A stretch of DNA of 64,000 nucleotides from an uncultured Prochlorococcus sp. (GCF_902536725.1 NZ_CACAYO010000003.1:62001-126000); one strand, 5' to 3'. Positions 40,757 to 50,307 are shown, counted from the first letter of the stretch. Made by a program: numbers and translations. Notes: a model not told the origin generated them from the letters alone.

Positions 40757-41434
40757 ATGAAAATGACAAATTTTTTACCCTTAGTCGAACAATTTCATTC
40801 ATTACAAGGTGAAGGTTATCATGCTGGAAAAAGTGCTTTTTTTATTAGATTAGCCGGATGTAAAGTTGGATGTTCGTGGTGCGATACCAAGAATTCATGG
40901 GATGAGAAAAAACACCCTTCTATATCAATTGAAAAAATAATAGATCGCATAAAAATTGCCAGAGAAAAAGGAGCATCTTTTTGCGTTATTACAGGTGGAG
41001 AACCTTTGCAACATAACTTAGATAATTTTTGCAAAGCCGTAAAAAAAATGACGATGGGAGAAGAACAAAAGCCAATGAAGATTCATATTGAGACAAGTGG
41101 AGTTAATTCGATATCGGGAAGCTATGACTGGATTACTTTATCTCCTAAAAGACATTCACCTCCAAAAAAATATTTTTTAAAAAACTGCAATGAAATCAAA
41201 ATAATCATAAATGAAATAGAGGATATTGAATTTGCTATTCAAATAAAAAAAGAAACTTTAAGACAATATCAACTCTCTAAAAGCGAAGATGGCTTAATAA
41301 AAGAAGATAAAATTTTTTATTTACAGCCAGCATGGAACAACTCGAATGGGTTTTCTCTTGCTATTGATTTCGTAAAAAATAACCCCGATTGGAAATTGAG
41401 CCTTCAAACACACAAATACTTAAAAATTAATTGA
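40757..41434 (+). CDS. queE: 7-carboxy-7-deazaguanine synthase QueE
   Basis: QueE is a radical-SAM enzyme forming the deazapurine ring of preQ0 for queuosine tRNA modification. The cluster-binding cysteines are in GCKVGCSWCDT (CX3CX2C), a radical-SAM pattern. The GGEPL motif follows at about residue 82. Length 225 is normal. The ATG at 40757 or the one two codons later may start translation. It is 6 bp before queC, which uses its product. Confidence 0.93.
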   Translation: MKMTNFLPLVEQFHSLQGEGYHAGKSAFFIRLAGCKVGCSWCDTKNSWDEKKHPSISIEKIIDRIKIAREKGASFCVITGGEPLQHNLDNFCKAVKKMTMGEEQKPMKIHIETSGVNSISGSYDWITLSPKRHSPPKKYFLKNCNEIKIIINEIEDIEFAIQIKKETLRQYQLSKSEDGLIKEDKIFYLQPAWNNSNGFSLAIDFVKNNPDWKLSLQTHKYLKIN

Positions 41435-41440
41435 AATCAT

Positions 41441-42112
41441 ATGAATCTTAAAAATAAATCGATAGTAGTTTTATTATCTGGAGGTTTAGATTCTTCTACA
41501 GTTACTGGTATCGCAAAAAAATCCGAAGCTAAAATTTTTGGCCTCTCATTTGACTACGGTCAACGTCATAAAAAAGAATTAAATTCTGCATCAATAATTG
41601 CAAAACACTTTGATATCGAAGAATTTAAGATCATTAAGCTTGACTTATCTTTATGGGGAGGCTCGTCATTAACTGATACTCGAAAAAATATTCCAATAGA
41701 AGGAGTACAAACTAATAAAATTCCTAATACTTATGTTCCTGGGAGAAATACTATATTTATTTCCGTTGCACTAAGTTATGCTGAAGCAATAGATGCTGAT
41801 TTTATAGGATTAGGAGTTAATGCACTAGATTATTCTGGTTATCCAGATTGCAGACCTGACTACATTAAAAAATTTCAAGAGTTAGCAGATTTAGCCAATA
41901 AAAGAGGAAGAGAAAATAATTCAATAAAACTTTGGACACCACTATTAGATTTAAATAAAGAGGAAATTATTAAATTAGCTTTTGATAATAATGTCCCTTT
42001 AGATAAAACATGGAGTTGTTATTCGGGCAATTCAAAACCATGCGGTAAGTGTGATAGCTGCAGAATTAGAAATGCTGCCTTTAAAAAATGGCTTAATAAC
42101 AATAATAAATAA
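41441..42112 (+). CDS. queC: 7-cyano-7-deazaguanine synthase QueC
   Basis: QueC converts the carboxylate made by QueE into the nitrile preQ0 using ATP and ammonia. The PP-loop LLSGGLDSSTV is at about 12-22. A C-terminal zinc site is built from CYSG and CGKCDSCR. The length of 223 is normal. Its stop overlaps the next start as TAATG, so pabB translation may depend on it. Queuosine genes queD and queF are not in this window. Confidence 0.95.
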   Translation: MNLKNKSIVVLLSGGLDSSTVTGIAKKSEAKIFGLSFDYGQRHKKELNSASIIAKHFDIEEFKIIKLDLSLWGGSSLTDTRKNIPIEGVQTNKIPNTYVPGRNTIFISVALSYAEAIDADFIGLGVNALDYSGYPDCRPDYIKKFQELADLANKRGRENNSIKLWTPLLDLNKEEIIKLAFDNNVPLDKTWSCYSGNSKPCGKCDSCRIRNAAFKKWLNNNNK

Positions 42113-43428
42113 TGAAAATAAAAAAAATAATTCTAGAAAAGTGGATAGATCCAGCACTGATTACGCATCATCTAACAAAAAAGTTCGGAGATAAAGGATT
42201 AGCTTGGCTAGACAGTGATGGCAAAGAAAATGGGGAATGGTCAATAATAGGAATTAAACCTAAAAAAATAATCCAATCAAGAGATATTAATGACCTAGAC
42301 AAAAATAATAATCCCTTTAACAATTTAAGAAATATTAAAAAAGGATTTTGGATCGGATGGTTAAGTTATGAAGCTGGAGTTTTCATAGAACCCAAAAACC
42401 CATGGCGAAAATCTAATATGGCAACTTTATGGATCGCATCATATGATCCAATCATTAGATGTAATCTAATAAAAAAAGAAATAATTATCGAAGGCACACA
42501 CTCATCTGAATTGATGAGTTATGAGAACATAATCAACAATATTAAAAATACTGAAGAAGAAAATATTATTAAAACAAATTTGAATTTTGATTTTTCAAAA
42601 ATCAATTTGAATGAAATGGCTGAAAAATTTCAGAAAAATATTCTAAAATTGAAAAAATTAATTTCCTCAGGGGATATATTTCAAGCAAACCTAACAACTA
42701 AATGCGAAATTGAATCTTCCAAAAAATACAATCCTCTAGATATTTATTTGAAAATAAGAAGGAAATTAAGAGCTCCCTTTGGAGGAATAATAATAAATAA
42801 TGATAATTATAAAGAGGCTGTATTATCTACCTCGCCAGAAAGATTTATAAAAATAGATAATAAAAATTTTGTAGAATCAAGACCAATCAAAGGAACAAGA
42901 TCCAGAGACAAGGATTTAAATCAAGACGCACTTAATGCTATCGATTTAATAACGAACGAAAAAGATAGAGCCGAAAATATTATGATTGTTGACCTAATAA
43001 GAAATGATTTAAGTAAAGTTTGCGAAACAGGAAGTATTATGGTGCCAGAAATATTAAAGCTTGAAAGTTTCTTAAAAGTTCATCATCTAACATCAGTAAT
43101 CAGAGGTAAATTAAAAAAAGACAAAAACTGGATTGATTTACTAAAAGCCTGTTGGCCTGGGGGCTCTATAACTGGAGCACCTAAATTAAGATCATGCCAG
43201 AGACTTTTTGAATTAGAAGAATGTGAACGTGGACCATACTGTGGCTCATTTTTGAAGCTTGACTGGAATGGAGAGTTTGACAGCAATATACTTATAAGAT
43301 CATTTTTAATTAAAGACAAAAAAATTACTATATATGCTGGTTGCGGAATAGTTATTGACTCAAACCCTGAAGAGGAAACTAATGAACTAAAGTGGAAACT
43401 TTTACCTTTAATTGATTCACTCAAATGA
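42112..43428 (+). CDS. pabB: Aminodeoxychorismate synthase component I (PabB)
   Basis: The protein belongs to the chorismate-binding family shared by PabB, TrpE and MenF. Signatures are PIKGTRSRDKD, DLIRNDLSKVC and GGSITGAPKLRSC. At 438 residues it is shorter than TrpE (about 500), and the next gene is a PabC-like aminotransferase, so PabB is the best call. It would aminate chorismate for p-aminobenzoate and folate. Its ATG shares the final A of the queC stop codon, and its own stop overlaps the next start (ATGA). Confidence 0.87.
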   Translation: MKIKKIILEKWIDPALITHHLTKKFGDKGLAWLDSDGKENGEWSIIGIKPKKIIQSRDINDLDKNNNPFNNLRNIKKGFWIGWLSYEAGVFIEPKNPWRKSNMATLWIASYDPIIRCNLIKKEIIIEGTHSSELMSYENIINNIKNTEEENIIKTNLNFDFSKINLNEMAEKFQKNILKLKKLISSGDIFQANLTTKCEIESSKKYNPLDIYLKIRRKLRAPFGGIIINNDNYKEAVLSTSPERFIKIDNKNFVESRPIKGTRSRDKDLNQDALNAIDLITNEKDRAENIMIVDLIRNDLSKVCETGSIMVPEILKLESFLKVHHLTSVIRGKLKKDKNWIDLLKACWPGGSITGAPKLRSCQRLFELEECERGPYCGSFLKLDWNGEFDSNILIRSFLIKDKKITIYAGCGIVIDSNPEEETNELKWKLLPLIDSLK

Positions 43429-44252
43429 TTGAAACATTAGGCTGGCACAAGGATCAATGGTTGGATATTGATAGAATATTTATTACTGCTAATAATAGAG
43501 GATTAAAATTTGCTGATGGTATATTTGAGACCATTTTGATAAAAGAAAACAAACCTATCCTTTTTGATGAACATCTGAAAAGGTTAGAAAAAAGTAGCAA
43601 GATTTTAAATATTAATCTCAAAATAAATAAATTAACTTTGAGACAACTTATTCACGATGGAATTAGAAAGTTATCGCTTAAAAATGATCAATTTGCTTCA
43701 GTAAGAATAAACTATAGTCGAGGAACTAATAAAGGTCGAACACTTACAATTAATAGCACTTCAGAGACAAAAGATTTGGATAATATATGGCTTGAGTTCT
43801 ATAGAATCAAACCAAATTTTAATCCAATAAGCGTTTGCATTAGTCAAACAGAAAAAATAAATGAATTCAGTCTTATAAGTAAATGCAAAACATTTTCATA
43901 TAATCAAGCAATACAAGTTTTGACAGAAGCTAATGAAAAATCATTTGATGATTCTATCCTTTTGAATACGTCAGGCGAACTTTGTTGTGGAAGTACATTT
44001 AATCTTCTAATTAAAAGAAATAATGAATGGATAACTCCTAGAAAAGAAAGCGGCTGTTTAGAGGGGATTATGATTTCTAAAGCTTTAAAATTGAAAATTG
44101 TAAAAGAAGAATTAATTCCTCCAGAATTTCAAAATGATGACATAATAGTTGCGATTAATAGCTTATCTTGCAGACAAATTAATCAAGTTAATGATTTAAA
44201 GCTAAAACCTAAATTCGATCCAATTTATTTTTGGGATTTATTATATAGCTGA
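43425..44252 (+). CDS. pabC: Class IV aminotransferase, probably aminodeoxychorismate lyase (PabC)
   Basis: The 275-residue fold-type-IV PLP protein has GLKFADGIFETILI near the start, FDEHLKRLEKS, and the likely PLP lysine in KCKTFSYNQ (about 158-166). PabC splits aminodeoxychorismate to p-aminobenzoate. The family also contains branched-chain and D-amino acid aminotransferases. The 4-bp overlap with pabB supports the folate role. Its last 28 bp overlap the convergent cobA gene. Confidence 0.8.
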   Translation: MIETLGWHKDQWLDIDRIFITANNRGLKFADGIFETILIKENKPILFDEHLKRLEKSSKILNINLKINKLTLRQLIHDGIRKLSLKNDQFASVRINYSRGTNKGRTLTINSTSETKDLDNIWLEFYRIKPNFNPISVCISQTEKINEFSLISKCKTFSYNQAIQVLTEANEKSFDDSILLNTSGELCCGSTFNLLIKRNNEWITPRKESGCLEGIMISKALKLKIVKEELIPPEFQNDDIIVAINSLSCRQINQVNDLKLKPKFDPIYFWDLLYS

Positions 44253-45040
44253 ACTTTATTAATATCTGGTAAATAGACATCAGATACTTTAGTTATATTG
44301 TTATTAACCTTAAATTCAACAATTTTTCCAATAATGATAATTGATGGAGCTGAAAATTCTTTATCTTTAATTTTATCTGAAAGATCATTTAATTTCTCTA
44401 TCAAACATTTTTGATTTTTTAAAGTAGCTTCTTGAATCACAGCGCATTTAGTATTCTTATCTAAACCACCTAGAAGTAATTCTTCCACAATATATTCAAT
44501 ATTTTTTATACCCATAAAAATTACTAAGCTATCTGATGATTTAGCTAAATCTCTCCAATTCACTGTCTTTTTTTCCTTATCTACACGCTCATGTCCAGTG
44601 ACGAAAGTTACGGAACTAGCAGCATCTCTATGGGTTAGTGGAATACCAAAATATGTGGAGGCAGCTATCCCAGAAGTAATACCAGGAACGATTTCAACTG
44701 AAATTCCATTTTTTTCTAAAATCGATACCTCTTCACCACCTCTAGAAAAAACGAATGGATCTCCCCCTTTAAGCCTTACGACATTTTTGCCTTCTTTTGC
44801 CAATTTCAAAATAAGAGCATTAGTTTCAGCCTGAGGTACTGAACACTTCCCAGCTCTTTTACCTACATGAAAAATTTCTGTATTTTTTCCTGCCTCTTTT
44901 ATTATTTCATCAGGAATTAAAGCATCATGAACTAATGCATCACAATTTTTTATTAGGCGTAAAGCTTTAAGAGTTAACAGCTCAGGGTCACCAGGACCAG
45001 CTCCAACCAAATAAACAATGCCGGGCACAATATTCTCCAT
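44225..45040 (-). CDS. cobA: Uroporphyrinogen-III C-methyltransferase (SUMT)
   Basis: SUMT methylates uroporphyrinogen III at C2 and C7, giving precorrin-2 for siroheme and cobalamin. The SAM-binding signature VYLVGAGPGDPELLTLKA (about 8-25) and the central LKGGDPFVFSRGGEE are clear. The 271-residue length matches single-domain SUMT (no CysG fusion). I chose the ATG at 45040 over a TTG at 45046. Only 30 bp separate it from the divergent MFS gene, so its promoter probably lies partly inside that gene. Confidence 0.94.
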   Translation of the reverse strand: MENIVPGIVYLVGAGPGDPELLTLKALRLIKNCDALVHDALIPDEIIKEAGKNTEIFHVGKRAGKCSVPQAETNALILKLAKEGKNVVRLKGGDPFVFSRGGEEVSILEKNGISVEIVPGITSGIAASTYFGIPLTHRDAASSVTFVTGHERVDKEKKTVNWRDLAKSSDSLVIFMGIKNIEYIVEELLLGGLDKNTKCAVIQEATLKNQKCLIEKLNDLSDKIKDKEFSAPSIIIIGKIVEFKVNNNITKVSDVYLPDINKVQLYNKSQK

Positions 45041-45070
45041 TAACAAGTATGGTAGTAAAAGTTAATTGCA

Positions 45071-46354
45071 ATGAAGGTAAATATTATGAAAAAAAGTTTA
45101 TTAAAACCAAATAAAAAATTTACTCTCCTTAGTGCATTTATCACTCTTCTAAATGATCGTTTAAGTGAAAGTATACTGTTACCTATACTACCCTCTTTTG
45201 TTTTACTTTTTGATTCTAAAGCAAGTACATATGGTTTATTATCATGCACTTATCAATTAGCTCAATTTACAGCTTCTCCTTTTATAGGACTTATGAGTGA
45301 TAGATATGGAAGAAGACCTGTCACTCTTTTTTGTATTACTGGTTCAGTAATAGGAATATCAATATTATCTTTTACAGTTCTTTTTAATTGGTCAAATTCA
45401 ATAGCCTCTATCCCTTTATTTTTATTATTTTTAGCGAGACTAATTGACGGTTTAAGTGGGGGGACTGCAGCTACTGCAACAACAATTCTTGCAGATATTT
45501 CAAGCCCTGAAAAAAGAGCAAAAACATTTGGGCTTATTGGTGTAGCTTTTGGTTTAAGTTTTTTCTTAGGTAATATTTTTGTTGTAATTTTTGCAAGAAA
45601 TACAAATAATAATTTTATTATTCCAGTTTTGATAGCCTCAATCATTCCAATAATAAATTTTCTCCTTGTATTTTTTTACTTACCAGAAACCAAGCCTAAT
45701 AGTAACTCAAGTAAATCAAAAACTATTTTAAAAAACCCTTTAAAAGCTCTATTTACAGTTTTCAAAGAAGAAAAGATTAAAAAATTATCATTAGCTTTTT
45801 TTATTTACTTTATTGCTTTTACTGGATTGACCAATATCTTGATATTTTTCCTTCAAGAATCTTTAAACTGGACGACCAAAGCATCAAGTGGAACTCTTGT
45901 TGTAGTAGGAATCATTGCAATTATCGTTCAGGGAGGATTAATTGGGCCTCTGGTAAAGCAATTTGGCGAAATGCGATTAACACTCGTCGGATCAGGCTTT
46001 ATTCTTGTGGCATGTACTCTTTTAATAACTGCTCCAAAGGAAAATGCGACAATTAATATTTATTCAGCTGTTTCATTTTTAGCCGTTGGGGCTGGGTTAA
46101 TTACGCCCACGTTAAGAGCATTAATATCTAAGAAATTAGACATTGATAAACAAGGATCAATTTTAAGTAACCTTCAGGGTCTACAGAGTCTTGGAGGAGT
46201 TTTAGGAATTGCAATGGCAGGAAGGGTTTATGATAGTTTTGGTCCTAAATCGCCTTTTATAGCTGGTTCCGTTATCTTACTTTTCATGATATACCTAATT
46301 GCGGAGGGTAAAAATAATAATTCTTTTAAAAATCAAAAATTAAAAGTTTTTTAA
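45071..46354 (+). CDS. Major facilitator superfamily transporter (12-TM, multidrug/sugar-type)
   Basis: A 427-residue membrane protein with about 12 hydrophobic segments. It has the MFS motif A in the first cytoplasmic loop (GLMSDRYGRRPV). The first loop region after TM1 and the DRLSESILLPILPSF part resemble drug:H+ antiporter-1-like proteins such as tetracycline exporters. The real substrate is unknown. Its stop codon overlaps the ppk start (TAATG), so the two are cotranscribed, a clue toward a phosphate or stress link that is only contextual. Confidence 0.8.
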   Translation: MKVNIMKKSLLKPNKKFTLLSAFITLLNDRLSESILLPILPSFVLLFDSKASTYGLLSCTYQLAQFTASPFIGLMSDRYGRRPVTLFCITGSVIGISILSFTVLFNWSNSIASIPLFLLFLARLIDGLSGGTAATATTILADISSPEKRAKTFGLIGVAFGLSFFLGNIFVVIFARNTNNNFIIPVLIASIIPIINFLLVFFYLPETKPNSNSSKSKTILKNPLKALFTVFKEEKIKKLSLAFFIYFIAFTGLTNILIFFLQESLNWTTKASSGTLVVVGIIAIIVQGGLIGPLVKQFGEMRLTLVGSGFILVACTLLITAPKENATINIYSAVSFLAVGAGLITPTLRALISKKLDIDKQGSILSNLQGLQSLGGVLGIAMAGRVYDSFGPKSPFIAGSVILLFMIYLIAEGKNNNSFKNQKLKVF

Positions 46355-48432
46355 TGAAAAGCCAGACTGATGTTTTTATTAATAGAGAATTAAGTTGGAT
46401 TGAATTCAATAAAAGAGTACTCCTTACTGGTATGGAAAAGGAGTATAAAATTCTAGATAAAGTGAAATTTTGTTCAATTTTTAGTAATAATCTTGATGAG
46501 TTTTTTATGGTAAGAGTAGCTTCGTTAAAGGCTCAAGTTGAAGCAGAAATTACTAAAAAAAGTATTGACGGACTTACCCCTAAAGAGCAATTAAAAAAAA
46601 TCAATAATGAAATAAAAAAGTTAACTATTCTCCAAGAAAACTATGTAAATAATGAATTAAAAAATGAATTAAAAGAAAAAGGTGTTATTTTAAAAAAATA
46701 TAAAGACCTAAATGAAAATCAAAGAAATTGGTGTAATAACTTCTTTACAACATCTATTTTCCCTTTATTAACTCCATTAGTTGTTGATCCGGCACATCCA
46801 TTTCCTTTTATAAGTAATTTAAGTCTAAATTTAGCAGCTTTAATAAAGGATAAGGAGGATTCTAAAAATCAGTTTGTCAGAGTAAAAATACCAACGAAAA
46901 ATATACCCCGATTTATACGAATTCCCAATGAAATTTCTCAACTTAGTGATGAAAGTTCTCACTATTTCATAAATGTAGAAGATTTAATTGGGAATAATAT
47001 AAATACTTTATTTAACGGAATGGTATGTATAAATTACTCTTTTTTTAGAGTGACAAGAGATGCAGATTTAGAATTAAAAGAACTTGAAGCTGATGATCTA
47101 CTTTTAGCTGTTGAACAAAGTTTGCAAAAAAGAAGATTAGGTGGAGACGTAGTTAGATTAGAAGTGGAGTCAGATATGCCAGAAAATATTCTAAAGTTAC
47201 TTATTGAAAGTATCTCAATACAGAAAGAATATATATACTTTTGCAAAAGTTTATTAGGCCTAGACGATTTAAATCAGCTTACAAAAATTGATAGAGATGA
47301 TTTAAAGGAAAATCTACAAATTGGAAAAACTCATCCAGAATTAAAACACTTAGATTTGCCTTCAAACAAAAACCCTAATTCTATTTTCAAGATAATTAGA
47401 AAAAAAAATATTCTGCTTCATCATCCATATGACTTATTTAAAACTTCAGTTGAAGAATTTATAAACAGGGCAGCTGATGATCCACTTGTAATGGCTATAA
47501 AAATTACTTTATATCGAGTTTCACAAGATTCCCCTATCATTACAGCTTTAATGAGAGCTGCAGAGAATGGAAAAGAAGTAATGACTCTTGTTGAACTAAA
47601 AGCAAGATTTGATGAAGACAATAATATTCAATGGGCAAAACAACTTGAACAAGCTGGAATTCATGTCGTATATGGAATCATCGGATTTAAAACACATACA
47701 AAAATTGCCTTAATAGTAAGAAAAGAGAAAGGAAGATTAAGGAATTATTTCCATATTGGTACAGGAAATTATAACTCTAATACTTCAAAGTTTTATACAG
47801 ATTTAGGATTACTTTCAACGGATCCAGATATTGCATCTGATTTACTTGAGTTATTTAACTACTTATCTGGTTTTTCTAAACAAAAAAGTTATCAAAAGTT
47901 ATTAGTTTCTCCCTCATCGATGAGAGAGAAATTTATATTTCTGATAAAGAGAGAAATTAAAAATGCAGAGGAAGGCAAAAAAGCCGAAATAATCGCAAAA
48001 ATGAATTCTTTAGTAGACCCAGAAATAATTAAACTGCTTTATTTAGCTTCAGACTCGGGTGTAAAAATTAGCCTCATCATAAGAGGTATTTGTTGCCTAT
48101 ATCCCCAAAGAAAAAATTTAAGTGAAAATATTAAAGTTATAAGCATTATTGGCCATTTTCTTGAACACTCAAGAATTTTTTGGTTTTGTAATAACGGGGA
48201 TAATGAGGTTTTTATAGGGAGTGCAGATTGGATGAGAAGAAATCTTGATAGAAGAATAGAAGCTGTTACTCCTATAGAGGATTATGAATTGAAATCTAAA
48301 ATATACACGCTTTTGCAAACTTACATTAAAGATAATTACTTTTCTTGGATAATGAAAGATGATGGTTCATATTCGAAATATGAATTAAATTCATCGCATA
48401 ATCGTTCGCAAATTGACCTCATAGAAAAATAA
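46354..48432 (+). CDS. ppk: Polyphosphate kinase 1
   Basis: PPK1 makes polyphosphate from ATP, a phosphate store for oligotrophic waters. The 692-residue protein opens with the N domain (INRELSWIEFNKRVL). The catalytic domains contain the autophosphorylated histidine in FHIGTGNYNSNT, and LVELKARFDEDNNI before it. The C-terminal motif SADWMRRNLDRRIE is also typical. It starts on the final A of the MFS stop codon. A perfect AT palindrome lies immediately after its stop. Confidence 0.95.
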   Translation: MKSQTDVFINRELSWIEFNKRVLLTGMEKEYKILDKVKFCSIFSNNLDEFFMVRVASLKAQVEAEITKKSIDGLTPKEQLKKINNEIKKLTILQENYVNNELKNELKEKGVILKKYKDLNENQRNWCNNFFTTSIFPLLTPLVVDPAHPFPFISNLSLNLAALIKDKEDSKNQFVRVKIPTKNIPRFIRIPNEISQLSDESSHYFINVEDLIGNNINTLFNGMVCINYSFFRVTRDADLELKELEADDLLLAVEQSLQKRRLGGDVVRLEVESDMPENILKLLIESISIQKEYIYFCKSLLGLDDLNQLTKIDRDDLKENLQIGKTHPELKHLDLPSNKNPNSIFKIIRKKNILLHHPYDLFKTSVEEFINRAADDPLVMAIKITLYRVSQDSPIITALMRAAENGKEVMTLVELKARFDEDNNIQWAKQLEQAGIHVVYGIIGFKTHTKIALIVRKEKGRLRNYFHIGTGNYNSNTSKFYTDLGLLSTDPDIASDLLELFNYLSGFSKQKSYQKLLVSPSSMREKFIFLIKREIKNAEEGKKAEIIAKMNSLVDPEIIKLLYLASDSGVKISLIIRGICCLYPQRKNLSENIKVISIIGHFLEHSRIFWFCNNGDNEVFIGSADWMRRNLDRRIEAVTPIEDYELKSKIYTLLQTYIKDNYFSWIMKDDGSYSKYELNSSHNRSQIDLIEK

Positions 48433-48448
48433 AATAAATATTTATTTT
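48431..48448. repeat. 18-bp AT palindrome after ppk
   Basis: AAAATAAATATTTATTTT is a perfect palindrome beginning in the ppk stop codon. It would form only a weak A-T hairpin. A U-rich stretch follows, so a poor terminator is possible, but chance in AT-rich DNA is also likely. Confidence 0.35.
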
Positions 48449-48514
48449 TACAACATTTAAAAAAATACTTAATATTTTAAATTTTTTTTATTTTTTATAA
48501 AATCATTTCATATC

Positions 48515-48632
48515 AATGGATTTCAAGAAATAAGCTTTAAAAAGAAAATTTTTGTCTTTAAAATTTCAACGTAAAAGTAGTTTTTATTTCAATTTCAGTG
48601 CTAGCTTTTTAAAAAATCCATTATTTAGGAGG
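48515..48632 (+). promoter_or_regulatory. Folded 5' leader and strong ribosome-binding site of the sigma factor gene
   Basis: Two 9-nt arm pairs are nested. AATGGATTT (48515-48523) pairs with AAATCCATT (48614-48622), and TTTAAAAAG (48536-48544) pairs with CTTTTTAAA (48605-48613). The 3' arms are directly adjacent, and a 12-nt bulge separates the 5' arms. Four bases after the last arm lies AGGAGG (48627-48632), a full Shine-Dalgarno motif 8 bp before the ATG. The intergenic gap of about 200 bp is the longest in the window. Part of the pairing is A/U only. Confidence 0.45.
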
Positions 48633-48640
48633 CCAGGGTG

Positions 48641-49660
48641 ATGGGGATCCCTCTGGAATCTGCGAAAAGCTCTTCAAATAATAATTTTGATGAGCCAAGA
48701 TTACCAAACACTGCGGGAAAGTCTCGCAAATCGAAATCCAGTCTTACGGCAAAACAAAGCCAAAAAAAATCTGGCAGACTCGCTTCAGATTCTATTGGCT
48801 ATTACTTAAGTAGCATTGGAAGAGTACCTCTTTTGACTCCGGCAGAGGAAATAGAGTTAGCTCATCATGTTCAGAACATGAAAAAGTTGCTACAAATTCC
48901 TGAAACTGATAGAACCCAACGAAATCTTTATCAAATTAAGATTGGCAAAAGAGCAAGAGATAGAATGATGGCAGCTAATCTAAGGCTCGTTGTCTCGGTT
49001 GCAAAAAAATACCAAAACCAAGGGCTTGAATTATTAGATCTTGTCCAGGAAGGAGCTATTGGCCTTGAAAGAGCTGTAGATAAATTTGATCCTGCTATGG
49101 GATATAAGTTCTCAACTTATGCTTACTGGTGGATAAGACAAGGAATGACGAGGGCAATTGATAACAGTGCTAGAACGATCCGTTTGCCTATTCACATAAG
49201 TGAAAAACTGTCCAAAATGAGAAGAGTCTCTAGAGAATTATCACATAAATTTGGCAGACAACCTACAAGATTGGAAATGGCAACTGAGATGGGGATTGAT
49301 CAAAAAGATTTAGAAGATTTAATTTCTCAAAGTGCTCCCTGCGCCTCCCTAGATGCACATGCAAGAGGGGAAGAAGACAGAAGTACTCTTGGTGAACTCA
49401 TACCTGATCCAAACTGTGAAGAGCCTATGGAAGGTATGGATAGAACTATTCAAAAAGAGCATTTGGGAACTTGGCTTTCTCAATTAAATGAAAGAGAGCA
49501 AAAAATCATGAAACTCAGATTTGGGCTAGATGGTGAAGAACCATTAACACTCGCAGAAATAGGAAGACAAATAAATGTTTCACGAGAAAGAGTAAGGCAA
49601 CTAGAGGCTAAAGCAATATTAAAGCTTCGAGTAATGACAACTCATCAAAAAGCAGCTTAA
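48641..49660 (+). CDS. RNA polymerase sigma factor, RpoD/SigA-like group 2
   Basis: A sigma-70 family protein of 339 residues with regions 1.2 (DSIGYYLSSIGRVPLLTPAEE), 2 (NLRLVVSVAKKYQNQG, DLVQEGAIGLERAVDKF, YAYWWIRQGMTRAI), 3 and 4.2 (LAEIGRQINVSRERVRQLE). The short N-terminus, without a long acidic region 1.1, and the size fit the group 2 or alternative sigma factors that adjust circadian, nutrient or light responses in cyanobacteria. The ATG at 48641 is preferred over the GTG at 48638, since AGGAGG is well spaced from it. Confidence 0.87.
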   Translation: MGIPLESAKSSSNNNFDEPRLPNTAGKSRKSKSSLTAKQSQKKSGRLASDSIGYYLSSIGRVPLLTPAEEIELAHHVQNMKKLLQIPETDRTQRNLYQIKIGKRARDRMMAANLRLVVSVAKKYQNQGLELLDLVQEGAIGLERAVDKFDPAMGYKFSTYAYWWIRQGMTRAIDNSARTIRLPIHISEKLSKMRRVSRELSHKFGRQPTRLEMATEMGIDQKDLEDLISQSAPCASLDAHARGEEDRSTLGELIPDPNCEEPMEGMDRTIQKEHLGTWLSQLNEREQKIMKLRFGLDGEEPLTLAEIGRQINVSRERVRQLEAKAILKLRVMTTHQKAA

Positions 49661-49665
49661 CCAAA

Positions 49666-50307
49666 TTGATAAAATTTACTGTAATTTTATTATATTTATT
49701 TTCAATTTTTTTAATATCAATAGTTTTTAAAAAATATAATGAAGATAGCAGAGAAATCGTCAGAAAAATAATACATATTGGAATAGGACCTTTAATACCA
49801 ATTGCTCAATTTTTAAAAATTAATCAAAACTCAGCTCTAATTTTTACAGGAATTGTTTCATTAATGGTTTTCATCAATTACAACTATAAATTATTTCCAA
49901 CAATTGAGGATGTTGAGAGGAAAAGTTATGGGACATTATTTTATTGTCTAAGTTTATTTATTTTGATTTATCTTTTCTGGGATAAAGATCCATATGCACT
50001 AATTAGTGGATTTTTCATAATGACTTTTGGTGATGGATTAGCTGGATTAATAGGAAAAAGCTTTAACTCAAAGAGTTGGAATTTTTTTAAACAAAAAAAA
50101 TCTTTATATGGAACCATAACAATGTTTTTAACAAGTTTGATAGTAGTTTGCTCAATAGGATACTCTCAACAAAATAGTCTAAATTTAAATTATTTTACAA
50201 TAGCTTTTATTGCGACTTTGCTCGAGCAATTTAGTGTTCTAGGAATAGATAATTTGATTGTTCCAATCTCTTCAGCATTATGCTTTAATTTTTTAATAAC
50301 TAGCTAA
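49666..50307 (+). CDS. Phytol/dolichol kinase-like membrane protein (VTE5/SEC59 family)
   Basis: A 213-residue membrane protein with about six hydrophobic segments and the family signature FGDGLAGLIGK, then KKSLYGTITMF. VTE5-type kinases phosphorylate phytol released from chlorophyll for tocopherol or chlorophyll recycling; related yeast enzymes act on dolichol or diacylglycerol. The likely start is TTG at 49666, 5 bp after the sigma stop, since no ATG exists before the conserved region. It overlaps the convergent DAHP synthase by 8 bp. Substrate here is inferred. Confidence 0.78.
   Translation: MIKFTVILLYLFSIFLISIVFKKYNEDSREIVRKIIHIGIGPLIPIAQFLKINQNSALIFTGIVSLMVFINYNYKLFPTIEDVERKSYGTLFYCLSLFILIYLFWDKDPYALISGFFIMTFGDGLAGLIGKSFNSKSWNFFKQKKSLYGTITMFLTSLIVVCSIGYSQQNSLNLNYFTIAFIATLLEQFSVLGIDNLIVPISSALCFNFLITS

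Noticed and set aside
45262-45645. A 127-codon minus-strand frame inside the MFS gene
   Set aside because: It is antisense to a clear transporter gene, and the translation shows no domain.
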